NCBI GenBank assembly: GCA_025266875.1
Contig: JALLLT010000062.1
Coordinates: 1 to 64,000 of the forward strand
Direction of reading: 5' to 3'
Source: Fennellomyces sp. T-0311
Taxonomy: Eukaryota > Mucoromycota > Mucoromycetes > Mucorales > Lichtheimiaceae
DNA: 64,000 nucleotides
The translations under genes were made by a program, and so were the position numbers. Shown here piece after piece: positions 13,253 through 24,963 of the stretch (position 1 is the first letter of the stretch; each line of letters opens with the position of its first letter). The notes below the pieces were generated by a model. It did no database searches. It saw only the letters and a program-made list of their open reading frames with translations, and was not told the origin of the DNA.

Positions 13253-14635
13253 ATGCCAAAACCGTGCTTCCCAAGGTTCCCAATACTCGTGGGCGAGCCA
13301 AAGGTTAAGTCATCAAATGCTCTTAAGATATTTACCTAATTGTACCAAAGCAGCGTTGGCCGAAAAGCAACAAGCAGCAGCAGTGAATCAGCAGCAAACC
13401 CCAGTCGGTTCACACGAACAAGGTACCTCTTTTTGGTTTGACATGCCGTGAAGACAATGATCAAACTTTAAATGTAGATTCAATGTCTCCCCAATCGAGC
13501 ACTCATGGCCAAAATGTAGCGCCAAGGACCCTTGAACAAAGTAGAACGCAACTGGTCAACTTGACACGTTTCACTCAGCAGCCACAAACGACGTTGCGCG
13601 ATTCCTTGAACATGAACGTCACTTCCACAAGTCCATGCTCCTCTTCTCAAGCAGAAATCCATCATCATGGAAATATGACTAGTAGCCTTCACCGGAACGA
13701 AAGTGTCGCTCGATTGAGTGAGGCAGAAGCAGCTAATTCTCGCCAAGTGCAAGTAATGTCCTCATCACCATATAGACAGTACCTTCCCCCACCGGAACAG
13801 CAAACAGTACCTGTGGTAGTGACCTACATGCCTTCCACTTCGCAAGTCGCTCCACATTTTCTTCCATTCGTGCCTCATACTACTCACTTTTCCCACTTGT
13901 CGTATTCTCAACAAGTACCATATGTAGCTTGTTCAACATCACAGTCTATGCCTTCAGAATCGCCTGGCTCCCGTCCTATGGCTACGATTTCAGAGGGCGC
14001 GCTCCAGTTTCAGCAAGGTCGTATGCAGCAGCATTTCATAACAAATAGTGCACCAGCTTTGCATTTAACCACCTAGCCAGTTTCTCCACGTTTATGTTCG
14101 CATACACCGGAACCTTCGACAGATCACCATGCGCAGCACCTACAAATGAGGTCTCAGGATTATAGCATGCACGACAGTGATAATGAAAGTATTGGTCAGC
14201 GAAATACACAAGGGTAAGCATGCGTAATATGCATCTAAGAATACATAAACTAAAAGTACTTCTATAGTTTAAATGTGCAACCTCTTCCAGAGCCTCTCCA
14301 TCACAACCATTACGGACTTGCGCCAATGTAAGTTTTTTAGGGTTAAGACTATGGATGGTAAACTAACTTACACATTAAGAAAAACTTTGGATGTGAACGA
14401 AGTTGAAGGAGGACCGTCTAAGCTAAGGCAAACTGCACATATGGAACTTTTTCTGCGAAACGCCTTTCCAGAGTTGGAGTCACAAGCCACGACTATTCGC
14501 CTACTCAAGGAGCTGTATGAGATAGATGATCCAAACAACTATCTGTACAGATACACTCCAACTCCCCAGTCAATGCTGATGGCATGTGTGGTATCATACA
14601 CCTCCTTGGGCCTTGTCTTACAGCTTTCTTATTAG
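13253..14635 (+). pseudogene. NAFP-motif accessory protein of Plavaka element B0, Gln/Pro-rich, broken
   Basis: Divergent partner of the B0 transposase. A small first exon (MPKPCFPRFPILVG, donor at 13304) joins Gln-rich sequence near 13350-13421 and a long low-complexity exon (from about 13480) rich in Ser, Gln, Pro and Met. That frame is cut by a TAG at 14074-14076 but continues open for about 45 codons to a GTAAGC donor near 14213, so this is probably a CAG to TAG change. A later exon (about 14340-14635) holds LFLRNAFPELESQATTI, matching the NAFPSVEDA and NAFPSVEEA motifs of the B1 and B2 accessory proteins. The C-terminal exons seen in B1 and B2 (PRQ..LI..MIY.RM and SSW..YxD) are not found before the IS630-like element, so the gene is truncated. 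Confidence 0.5.
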
Positions 14636-15036
14636 ATGAACCATAGCGTGAGCACTGAAAGGACAAGATGTCAAACCGCAACAAAGAATTGGTTGTCCTC
14701 CTATGCATTTGACTACGAGTTTCCGCCTGCCCCACGAGGTACACGAGATGTCTGAGCTTATGAGTGTAGCGTCCTCATCACCAGCGCCAGGTGCGTATGT
14801 TTTTTTTTTTCACAATATTTTCTCGAACTAAGGAGTGATCTCCGTTATGGTGCATGTATTTTATAACTAACACAAACCTTAATTTTTCTCAATTTTTTAA
14901 TTTCAAATTCCGATATATATATATATATAGGTAGAGAGGGTTACACACAGCTAATCGTGTCTGCCAATTCTTCTGTAGGACTTCTGTCACCTAGAAAATT
15001 TTTCAACTTCCACTGCAGCCTCTCCTACATTGTGAC

Positions 15037-17142
15037 CTAAACTATATGCTTTAATATATCGCATGCACCGATTATAATATCGTTGTATAATAACCTTGTC
15101 TGCTGCCTTATCGAGAAACTGGTGAATGTTTTTTGTAGGCCTTGGAATGAGTAGTCACATTGCGGACGCGCTTCACGTTTTGCTGCACCCCAGTATCTTT
15201 CAATCCAATTACATTCACAGTGGAATTTTGGATATAAAGCAAAGATATGTCCAGCGGCGTTGACTTCCTCGTGGATGGCAGTCTTTTGTCTTCTGAAATC
15301 AGGCTGGGCAGCAAGCAGATGTCGTGCACAACACAAATGGCCTAAAGCCTCAGGACCATCGCAGTATCCGCGCCACAATTGTCCAGGCCGATGTGGATCC
15401 TCATCTCTCCAAAGGCGTCGGTCCTTTAAGATACGCTTAATACCTTTAAAAAACCAAAACTCTTTCATCGTTGGTACTCCTTTGACTCTAACACTGGCTA
15501 ATTCCTTGTAATAAAGATTCTGTATATATACGTTGTCATCGTCTTCGTCTTCGTCTTCTTCTTCTTGGTCGAACTGATAAATATCCTCTACTGGAACTAT
15601 ATCGTCATATAGATGGAATTTTGTTTCATGGAATTGATATAGGTCGCTATCCAGTTTCGCCTTTGGGTTGAGTTGCATACGACTGGCTACGAGTGCGTCT
15701 TTTTTGTAGGCATTATGATTGCTGCTTTGGTCGAAAAGAAAAACCGCCGTACAACCTTCGTGAAGTCTTTCGAAGAGAGGAATCGCGTCTTCGACAAGTT
15801 GCTCAACCATGTGTTCATTGATCCAGTACCCATCGTGCTTTGCGCCAGGATAGATAATACGTCGAGATGTCTAGCTCTGGATCCTCATGGTACCATAGCA
15901 AGGACACTAAAATTCGCTCACCATTATCGAGTGACCGGGAGTCTTGTTTCTGAGTAAATTTTCGCCATCTTCTAACCAAAGTGTGTTCTTTCCGTCATTT
16001 GCGTAAAAGGTGGATTCGTCATGAGTGACGAAAACGATTTTAGATTGGTTTGGCTCGAGATTTGGCGGTATAACCGTACCAGCATCATCACCAACAAATG
16101 TATCAGATCTTTTTTGCAGCGTCATCATCTATTGGGCCCATTTAAGTCGATACTTCACTACATCTGAACGCTCATGACCATCATAGTACACGTCTTTGTT
16201 GTCTCGGCGATATACGTAGCCCCATTGATGCATGTAGTTCGCAATACTCTTGAGGGGGATGTCTCCTGGAACCCCAAGCTTCTCAACGAGAACATGTATA
16301 TCAAGAAATTTCTTGAGCTCAACTGTGGTTCTTTTTTCTGGCTTTTGCAAATGAAGCCATTTATGAGCAGCAAGAGCGATATCTTCGTCAGAGAGCAGGG
16401 ACACTCGTTTTGCATGCTTTCCTTGCTTAAAAAGACTGAGTTTTCCGTAATCAAGGTATTCCTGGCCCCATGTGCGAATAGTCCGTAAACGATATGATGA
16501 AGGGTCACTCCAATATTCAGCAGCTGCAATTTTTGATGCTTCTACCTTCTTGATACCATCTTTTCGGCACCTCAAATAGATCTTGACAGCATTTAGCCTA
16601 GTCATTTCGAATGCCGTTATCGTATTGAAGTCAGATGTCATGCTCAACTGTAGTTTAGTCTGGGCCATCAGTTGCATGTATGCTACACTAATTTTGACAT
16701 GTTCATCCTCAACTTCGTCATCACTACTGTTGCAAGATACATCCTCGACTGCATTGCTGCTGCCAGTAGTAGGTGGCCGCTTTACTAAAAAGCTTCAGAT
16801 GCTTGATTGCTTCTTGCCATCTGGAGTAGGAGCAAGTGCTGCTTGCATATATTTTCGCTTTTAATAGTAGGTGGCGAGCGAGCTACCATCATAGTAAGCA
16901 TGGAATGAATTATCAGCGCCTTCTTTCCAAGACAAATCTTCAACCTGAGAAGGCTCACGTCTGGCTATAGCCATTAACTGATCCGCTGATATGCCTAGAA
17001 GCTCCCAGTCTTCTTGCTCCTCGACGGATTCAATTGGTGACTCTAAAGACTCATCAGGATTACTCATAGCACCCTTTTTAAATCGTCCACCAGTACGGTT
17101 CAACTTTGCAACAGCTTTTTGATGCTTTGTTTTACCAGCCAT
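15037..17142 (-). pseudogene. IS630/Tc1-like DDE transposase killed by five nonsense codons
   Basis: One continuous intronless frame of 702 codons from 17142 (MAGKTKHQKAV) to 15037. It resembles the large DDE_3-type transposases common in fungi: a helix-turn-helix half (about residues 150-330), first catalytic Asp in VFVTHDESTFYA, second in FLFDQSSNHNAY, a long insert, and the catalytic Glu in CNWIERYWGAAKR. Five in-frame stops occur at 16863-16861 (TAA), 16797-16795 (TGA), 16131-16129, 15909-15907 and 15873-15871 (all TAG), yet no frameshift. I could not identify TIRs; 14640-15036 holds only an AT microsatellite near 14915 and poly-T. The element may have truncated the neighbouring B0 accessory gene. 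Confidence 0.75.
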
Positions 17143-17684
17143 TCTTTGAGAGATCGAAATAAGATGAGCAAAGTGTGATATTCTTCAATCAAGATCAGAC
17201 GTTTTAAGTGCGAGACCGAATTAAAGATATTTTTATTAATGACAAACTACTCGGATATTTATATTGTTGAAGCAGTTGGGATGAATGCTTCTTACCAATG
17301 TTCCTGATCATGTTTAGATGGTGATATAGGACAAGTGTCCAGTTAAGTACCTTATCCATGTTTCGGGTAAACTCGAGGAGTCCTTTGATGTCCTAATCTG
17401 GATCAAAGTGGTTTTCAACAGATGTTGACAGAAACTGGACCAATGAATGGCCTACAGTTGGCGCTGTCGAAAGAACGAATAGAATAGATGTGTCTAAGAC
17501 TGAAACAAGAAGGCATTCCCTGTGGAAAGGTGTAGAATGTGACACAAAGGCACACTGAGATCTTAAACATTGATCCAGCCAATGACAGCGGGTATACCAG
17601 CTGTTACACAAATATTTTAAACTCAATAAGGCATTTAGGTATTCTCAATTTTTTCTTGACCTTAGTATATTTTGCCCGAACTGA

Positions 17685-17833
17685 CCAACTTTGAACTCTC
17701 ATAAATTTTTTTTTGTTAGAAAATAAAAAAAAGTGGCTCGTAATAATTATTAACAAAGGCTTTCTCTTTCATTATTACGAATTAGTTTTATGAAATATTG
17801 ATATAGGAAAATGTTATAACGATTCAAAGTTGG
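17685..17833. repeat. Small inverted repeat, MITE-like
   Basis: CCAACTTTGAA at 17685 is mirrored by TTCAAAGTTGG ending at 17833, with a second inner palindrome (CGTAATAAT against ATTATTACG) near 17735-17785. The interior is AT-rich and noncoding. It could be a miniature element or a stem-loop; the target duplication is unclear. The rest of 17143-18067 has no gene. Confidence 0.45.
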
Positions 17834-17923
17834 GTAAATTTGTGTTGGTTATTAAATACATGCACCATAGAAGTGAAGGCAGCGGCTACTTGTAAGCTTC
17901 CTTACTGGCCCGCCATTTCAAAG

Positions 17924-17931
17924 TATATAAA
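17924..17931 (+). promoter_or_regulatory. TATA box (TATATAAA) with pyrimidine-rich tract
   Basis: TATATAAA lies about 140 bases before the accessory start at 18068, followed by a C/T-rich stretch (17955-18000) as expected of a fungal core promoter. Similar boxes occur at 29328, 53580 and 63594. Confidence 0.5.
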
Positions 17932-18626
17932 GTGTTTAAGAGCTTAGAAGTTCTAGTCCCTCATTCTCTTACTTTTTCTGACTTACCTTTCGCTACTTCG
18001 ATTTAACTGTGAGCTATCATAATATTAGCATTGATATAAAAAGTCATCATACTTATTTCTTCATTAGATGTCCAGCTATAATAACAGCAACAATATCAAC
18101 AGCAACCACGTGAGCTTCGAGCAAACGCGCGTAGAGCAAATGCTGCATGCGATGCAGAACATGGAGGAGGAGATACGGCGCATGGCGGATGAAAACCGTG
18201 AGCTGCACGCAAGACAAATGGTGATGGAGGAGCGTATGCATCGGTATGGTGTTGCTCTTGCTGTGTGACCAGTGGTTGTAGAATCCGCAGCTGCTGAGCC
18301 AGCAATCGCTGGGCCATCAACTGCTGGGGAAATCCCTGCGTCTGCACCTCACAGAGACACAGAGGAACAGGAGTCGATCATTCGCGTAAGAAAGATATAG
18401 AAGAAAACGGTTAGTAGTACCATATTTACATAGTGTGTTAGGAACATGTGCATGTGAGGGTGAAACAGCTGGCAACCTGGGTGGAAGATCCATGGCAGTT
18501 CGACTTCGATTTGGACTTTCGCCGTGGTGTCAACAGCGCGATTAAGGGGGACGTGGTGGAGTATGTACGTGAGCAGCCAGGCGGCGTCGATGATCCAAAG
18601 TATGTAAAGGATGCGCTGCTCATGTA

Positions 18627-19963
18627 CAGTTGGGTTCCAAAAGTTTTGTCACAAGGTGCTCTGACAAGGCTAAAATTTGATATCTTAAAGACTTTCCAGT
18701 TATACTAGAAGTAAATCCTAATAAAAGTTTAATGGGCAAAGGGTTTGAATGGAAGCAGAATTTCATGTAGATTATGTACAGATAAAAAAAAGTGATGACG
18801 CAATGACAGAAAAAATTACAGTGACATTAATATCTAGTACTACGACTATGGGCTTTTTGTACAAGATCGACTCTGTTGGGGACAGAATCCACAAGTTTGT
18901 TCACGTTCTCGATTGGAAGCTCGTCCCATGCCTCTTGTATTGCTTACTTAAGTGCTTCGGTGGTCCTCGAGCCGCTATCCATCTTTGCTTGCACCATTGT
19001 TTTCATCTGTTGCCAAACATGTTCAATGGAATTTAGATCTGGACTCTGGGCCGGCCAGTCTAGCTTTGTAATTCAATTTTTTTGATGCCAAACGTTAGGA
19101 ATGCTTGCTCTATGTACTGGTGCACCATCTTCCATCAGAATTGGATCTTCCAGGCTATTCGAAAACTCGTACAATGCGCCAGCATACACTTGATCCACAA
19201 AGTCAACAGCTTTACATCTGTTCTTGTCCATAAACACGAGTTCCGACTTGCGACTGTAGGTGATACCACCCTATATCATTACTGTGGACCTATCGCTTTT
19301 AAAGGTAGGTGTCATGCAATCCAGATAGTCAACTTCATGTGCTTGTCTCCAGACACGAACAACACAGCAATTTTTTCCAGTTTCAAAAGAACATTCATCA
19401 GTCCAGACAACGCTCTTCCAATCTTCTAAAGTCCAATATTTGTGCTTCTTAACAAACTTCTTGCGCGCTGCTATGTATTGTGGCTTGAGAAAAGGTTTGT
19501 GCTTGGCGATTCTGCTGTGAACACCCTTTACATGTAACATGCATCGAATTGTTGACTTTGACACTTTCTTGGCACAATTATTTGTATTGTCGCCCAAGGT
19601 TTGTCGCCGGTCAGACTTTGCATTTCGTATAATTTGTCGCTCGCTACGACTGTCTAGTGCTTTTGGCCTTCCAGAAGCGATATCTCTGTACTTGTTGCCA
19701 GTTTTCTTAAACTTGTCAACCCAGCGTTCCACAGTGCATAATGGGATCTCGATTTGCTTGGCAATTTCTGGAGCATTTCAGCCAATATTGAATAAAGTGA
19801 TTGCTTCAATACGCTTCTCAGGAGGGTAAACCATTGTTTTTTACAAAAAAAATGGTGTGTTGATTAATGAAAAAAAGAAAAGACAGGACTTTTCTTTTAA
19901 GCTATAAAAAAAAAATTGACAGACGGAGTTGATTTCCGCGACAAAACTTTTGGAACCGAACTG
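18627..19963 (-). mobile_element. Complete Tc1/mariner element with 24-base TIRs and TA target duplication
   Basis: TIR CAGTT(G/C)GGTTCCAAAAGTTTTG begins at 18627 and is inverted at the right end, terminating at 19963. Each side is flanked by TA (18625-18626 and 19964-19965), the canonical Tc1 target duplication. Length is 1337 bases. The single gene is a transposase pseudogene on the minus strand. The element lies inside the family-C accessory gene, so it is younger than that gene. Confidence 0.9.
18827..19834 (-). pseudogene. Tc1-type DD34E transposase with four nonsense codons
   Basis: Reading frame of exactly 336 codons from 19834 (MVYPPEKRIEA) to TAA at 18829-18827, with the expected helix-turn-helix half and catalytic core. 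First Asp is in VVWTDECSFETG, second in LMEDGAPVHRA, Glu in SPDLNSIEHVW; 34 residues separate the second Asp and the Glu. Four stops interrupt it: in NIG*NAPE, in TVMI*GGI (19273-19271), after HQKN, and in EALK*AIQ. The second sits where Tc1 proteins read W-G-G, so it is a TGG to TAG change. No frameshift is visible. The copy cannot make active transposase but could be moved in trans. Confidence 0.85.
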
Positions 19964-20697
19964 TACTTCAATTCGTTGAAGAGAATTGCGCGAATGTCTC
20001 TGGCTCGCCACAAGGGACTCCTCCTATACAATTGCAGGCAGAAACGCCTAGTCAAGGTTCGCACTATATAGATACGGAGAAACAGGTGTATTGGGCTAAT
20101 ACAGTATCTGATCGATTACAGAAACTGAACGCACGCAAGGCCGCCTATGCTGCCTATAAGTTTTCCGTAGAGGCTATGTACCCTGGTGGGTCGGCACTTC
20201 TTGTGCCGGAGTGCACTTCGCCAGAGGTGAGCAATTAGGAGAACAGGGCGAAGGTTTTGCGCATCTGTACCCCAGGCTTCCGCAATTGCAATGTACAAGT
20301 TTTTTTTTTTTGAAAATGAGAAGAAAGCTTACATAGGTTGTGGCGTATATAGCTCAAGAAGTTTCTGAAGAAGCTCGACGGCCTTGTGAAGACGAATCGG
20401 AAGCGTCACGCCTGCTCCGCCGTAGCCAGAAGCAGTGGCAGCAGCAGCACCACCAACAACAACACTGTTGCTGTGGAGGAAGCAGAAGCGGTGGCTGGTG
20501 TCACACAAGACGAGGCCCATGCAGGAAGTAGCCGAGGCAGCCAAAGCAGCAAGCGGTTCGTTGCCAGATATGAAGTGGATAAAGACCGCGTTTTGGACCT
20601 GGCTGTGTTAGAGACCTTGCCCTCTTGGGCTAAAAATTAAAAGTTTCATTTTTTCCTCTAAACAACCATTGTTTTCATGTCAAAACAACTTTATTTT

Positions 20698-21483
20698 TTA
20701 AATGGTTATTCTTTTTGGCAACGGGATTACGACCATCGAGGCTGTTATAGGATCTGCCTGTGCGCCATGTGGAACCACTGCTACCTGGGAATGGATTCAG
20801 TGGACCGGTATTATACATGCGTCATTCTCATCTATATACTGCCACAGCCATTCTTCAAGGGTCGCTGGTACAAAGCGTTGCTCCTCCTTTGAACTGTACC
20901 AACGGACAAATGCAAGATGGTGGACCATTGGTATATGGTTGATGATGATTTTGTGCTTGAAGAAGTACATTACACGGCCAGGATATGCACGACGTACACC
21001 ACGCCGCAAGTAGATTACTTGAATATGTGAGCCGCGCGATGATGAAGCTGCAGCTGATCGGTACGTCTGCCCAAAGATCTCAATTGTTCGAAACTTCTCA
21101 ATCTTTTCCATAGCAAAGGTATGGCCAGTGGTGCCACTTCGAGGTGCCAAAACCTCGATGCCATACGCATTGCTGTAGTACTGGCATAAGAGAGCATGGT
21201 GGTCTTCACTGAGGCTTCCTTCAACACCATTGCTTATGGACATGGCGATGGACGGTGGCAATGGCTCTGCTCCAGTGATGTGGACGGTCAACGTCGGGCT
21301 CAACGAATAGCTGAGGAACGTCTCATAGTCAAAGGTATTTAGATGGTGGTATTGTGCTTGGGATGTAGATTGACCAGCATTCTGCAGCCAGACCTCCTCA
21401 AGAGGCTTATGTTCTTGGACTCTTGGAAGAAATACGAAGCTTGTAAATAGAAAGAGCTTTTTTAAAAGAATAAATTTTTTCAC
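20698..21483 (-). pseudogene. C-terminal fragment of a family-C Tnp2-like transposase
   Basis: Matches the C-terminal 230 residues of the family-C transposases at 27136-27813 and 55953-56591: FDYETFLSYSLSP, EKFRTIEIFGQTYRSAA, HLAFVRWY and CIIPVH. A TGA at 20799-20797 follows CIIPVH where the 56 kb copy has Arg (PVHRI), so CGA to TGA is likely; the frame then continues through HSQVAVV and VVIPLPKRITI to TAA at 20700-20698. Nothing upstream of about 21483 resembles the rest of the transposase, and the Harbinger element starts at 21604, so the 5' part is lost. It converges on the accessory gene ending at 20640. Confidence 0.7.
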
Positions 21484-21812
21484 TTTCCAGTTTTTTTTTT
21501 AAAAAAAAAGGCATGACCGTGCTGCATTATGCATAGCTGATATAAATAAACACCATAAGATTCTTATACTCGTAATTGAAGCTTGTACATCAAGTGCAAT
21601 ACTGGGTGCTCACAAGGTGGCAATTAAGACCGCTGAGAATCAATTTTGTTATACCATATAAGGTCTATGCACCTTATATGGCATAACAAAAAAAAACCGT
21701 CCTGACACGATTTTTTTTTAGCGTTTGTCTTAATTTAGAAATACTATAGTGACCCATACGCGCACAATCGCGAATAAAGATACTTTTTGCTGTTTGCAAT
21801 TTTACCCAACAA

Positions 21813-22958
21813 ATGCCACGCCCGCCGAGAAACATTTTGCCAGGAATGGGTATGATGAGCTTCAATGAAGCCATCCAGCCCTCCCCTGAACCGGAATCGC
21901 CTGCCTTGCATACTCCTATCGCTTCCTCTGTCGCAGGAACTGAAACCCGCGAGCAAACGCCTGAGGTGCCAAGCGAAATGCCCGAAATCCCAGATGATTT
22001 TGGGCCAATTGATGAAAATGTCAGCATCCATTGGAACCGCGCGACGTACCAAGCGCTGCTCGACGTGATGGCCGATCATATAGAGTACTTTATAAGACCC
22101 AGTCCCACCATCTCTGCCGCGCAACGTTGGGAGAACGTGTATCAGGACTTTAAGCTGACCGTCATGGCTACTAGCAGAGAATACCCAGAGGATCTGCATT
22201 ACTTTCTCAGTTTTGTTGAAAACATTAACCCAGGAAAGATAGAAAACAAGTGGGGCGCCATCAAAGGCACGTATACCTTGATCCGTAACTACTTTGGATT
22301 GACAGGCGTTGGCGGCACGGATCCTCGCAACAACTGGGAATATTATGACAAAGTAGGTCGGATTCTGGAAAACGATCCATCGATCCACCCGCAGATTGTC
22401 CTTGAGTCGATGGATGTGGGGAATACTGGCTTCAGTACTCTGACGCACCTTGTCAGAGATGCGACGGTGCAACCTGATGAGGAAACTCAATCAGGGAGCC
22501 CTTTCCTTGAGTGGTCCCTGGCACCCACAACAACAATAGCAGCAATCTCGACACCAGCGCCAACACAGGCAGCGGCACCTCCACCTGCACCTGCAACAGC
22601 CTCAGCTCAGCCAGGAATTGGGCGTGGTCGTCGTGCTGTTTTGGATGTCGATGGAGTTCGTTAAATCCTCGAGCGATCGAACGATGAGTTCCATAGCATG
22701 ACCCTGTCTGCTATGGATGCTTTGCGCGCGGGTTTGCGTGAGGATCTTGCAGACGATCGTCTCAAGAGGAAGCATAACTTGCAGGAGCACGAGTTGAGGG
22801 TGCTACGACGGCGTCGCCTGGAAGGAATTGCGATCGAGCGACGCCATATAGAGAACCAGCGTTCGGTTAATCGACTTTTGGCTCTCGGTGAAGCGTTGGT
22901 TCGTATTGCCGGTGGCTACGTAGATGAAGTAGATGAGCAGACATCTGATGACAATTAA
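21813..22958 (+). pseudogene. Myb/SANT-like protein of the Harbinger element, one nonsense codon
   Basis: Second protein of PIF/Harbinger elements, thought to bind element ends and help import transposase. The trihelix-like Myb/SANT domain runs from about residue 70 to 190, with spaced Trp residues in SIHWNRATYQALL, RWENVYQDF and IENKWGAIKGTY. A Pro/Ala/Thr-rich linker follows. TAA at 22662-22664 stops the frame, but the same frame continues for 98 codons through a long Arg/Glu-rich helix (LREDLADDRLKRKHNLQEH) to 22958. That C-terminal helix is what one expects in this family, so the stop looks recent. If translation stops there, 283 residues with the DNA-binding domain would still be made. 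Confidence 0.8.
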
Positions 22959-23287
22959 GCTATCAATAAACCTTATCGTAATGTGATATGCTAGGTATAT
23001 AGACAGGTAGTGAAGATAGCATCTTGGACTTAGCTAGTAGTCTAGTAAAAATTATAAGTATGGTAGAATATTTCAGTTGCTGTGAATGTATCAACTTCGT
23101 CAGAGTTTTTGAGTGAGTATTGAATAATAATATACTACAGTATTCTTCCTTGGATAATAGCCGTTAGGAGTTAATGAAGCGACCGGATGGGGAGATAACA
23201 AGATGAGTTCACTAAAAGTAAATGTAACAGTAATAACCTCTTTAGTCCTTCTGTGAGTCTTAACATATTCCATAGATTACCGTAATA

Positions 23288-24963
23288 TTAATATGGTGAA
23301 TATCTAGGTACTTGTGATGTGCGGGATGCACGGTATCTCGGTGTTGTTGGCCTTGTGTCACTGCGAACGACTCTCGCAACAAGGCGCTGACGCACACGTC
23401 GTCCCTGTTCCCGCAAGTTGTCCATCTGCCGTCTGACAACGAGATCGGTCCGTTGAGAAACGGCGCGCCTATGGGCCGTCAAAGGTGAAATTGAGACATC
23501 ACCTCCACTTCTACGCTCTTCTCGGCCTTGGCGCTCACTGCGTGGATTACCGTCAACAAATGCATCATAGCGTCGAATATCCTCCGGTGTTGCTACTTCC
23601 TCAACATCGTCAACGTGTAGACAGATATTATGCAGCACACAACATGCATAAATAGTCTTGGTCATCCTTTCTACGCTGAGCATATACAGATGCTTCCACA
23701 TTGTACGCCAGCGCGTTGTCAAAGCACCAAATGCATGCTCGATTGCCATCCTGGTGCTAGAATGCATTTTGTTGAATGCCCTTTTGGCTGGATCACGTTG
23801 TCCGCGCGGGAATCCTGGAATAACCGTCGGCATCAAAGGAAAAGCAGAATCTGATATGTATGGTAGCATTCGTACGTAAGCCTGCTATACCTTTATAATA
23901 ATATTATATGTTACCAGCAATGATATATGTGTTGCCCATGCACATTCGTTCTGGATGGTTGATTAAGTTCCGACAAAGAATGCTGGACTTAAAGGCACGA
24001 GCATCGTGCACACGTCCTTATTGCAGATAGTGTTATTAAGTACGTACATACTTTATAAGTAACATTAGTACCTGATTCACCGGTTTTTATATAGAGAAAC
24101 CGGGTGTCACTATCACACACTGCCAATAGCGAAAGAGATGCATGGCCTTTACGATCGACGTACATATCTCCATGGTCGCTAGGCTTCTGAATGACCACCA
24201 GTTTACCATCCATAGCACCAATTACATCAGGGAGTCTTGGGCTTCGAGAAGTTGCTTTGTTGAGAAAGCCTTGAGCGATTTCTCTTGTCTGTCGAATATT
24301 GGTCGGCCATGCAATTACTCGGTGGCCCACGCGGATCATTGCATTGTTAAAGCGGTTCGTAAAGTTGTTCATCGAACCGTCTGAAATGCCCATGGTTTCG
24401 CACATCAAGCAAAAGCCGAAATGCGAGTTTGCGAACCGCCAAAGGACCACTGCAACTTGGATGTGCACTGGATAGCCGTTTTTTGCGACACTCCCAGCGT
24501 ACTCCTCGTCATTTGACAGCTCGTTAACTAACTGTTCAAAAGCAGCTAGCGTGATCCGGTAATGAGCCTTGAATCGCATACAGCCAGCAGCATCATCGCT
24601 CAATTCAGGATGCCTAACGCTCCACCAATGATGCGCTTCGTATGGTCGTGATCGTGGTGTTCTGCGTTGTACTGCAGTAACGAACACCGGGCAAGAATGA
24701 TAGATCTCGAAGAAAATGTCACGATTGACGATCCGCATTCTAGTCATCGACTGGAACATCAATTCTGCAACGAGATCGATCGGAATTCGTACGATGGCAT
24801 CAGCCAGACGAGCCAGTTCGGCATCCTCTTCCTCAATCTGCTCCATTCTGTCGCGCTCGTATCGCTCCTCTTGCTCTATAATGTTCTGCATTGTCGTTTG
24901 AGCAGTTTCCAGATAGAAGGAAAACGTAGCAATCGTGCTTGCGATGTTTTGAACGCGGTCCAT
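23288..24963 (-). CDS. PIF/Harbinger DDE transposase (HARBI1-like), spliced
   Basis: Start chosen at 24963 (MDRVQNIAST) instead of the upstream in-frame Met at 25053. Exon 1 (24963-24072) has an HTH-like region (MGISDGSMNNFTNR) and the first catalytic Asp in PDVIGAMDGKLVVI. An intron with donor GTACTAATG at 24071 leads to a short exon ending near 23912 (GNTYIIA), then the last exon holds the second Asp in YISDSAFPLMPT and the Glu in MAIEHAFGALTTRW. The frame across the second intron does not join cleanly in my reading; either a different acceptor is used or there is a one-base shift. The Arg-rich tail to 23288 is element-specific. Confidence 0.82.

Larger units (their letters stand above)
18068..20640 (+). 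pseudogene. Family-C accessory protein gene, split by a Tc1 insertion
   Basis: Unnamed protein family found three times in this window, here in its left copy. N-terminus: Asn/Ser-rich (MSSYNNSNN) then a coiled coil (residues 15-60). A second exon from about 18440 carries FDFDLDFRRGVNSAIK..VDDPKYVKDALLMY, which is interrupted at the TA of the last Tyr codon by a Tc1 element (18627-19963). Directly after the element FNSLKRIARM continues in frame, matching the right copy F.SRR.DARM. Later exons carry GGSALLVPECTSPE (20180-20225) and the conserved C-terminus VLETLPSWAKN at 20640. A TAG at about 20236 follows the CTSPE motif. The gene converges on the family-C transposase tail at 20698. Function unknown; the coiled coil and position suggest a transposition cofactor. 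Confidence 0.6.

Noticed and set aside
15871..16131. Three in-frame TAG codons in one transposase, suggesting amber recoding
   Set aside because: TAA and TGA stops also interrupt the same frame and other genes here end normally at TAG; decay is simpler.
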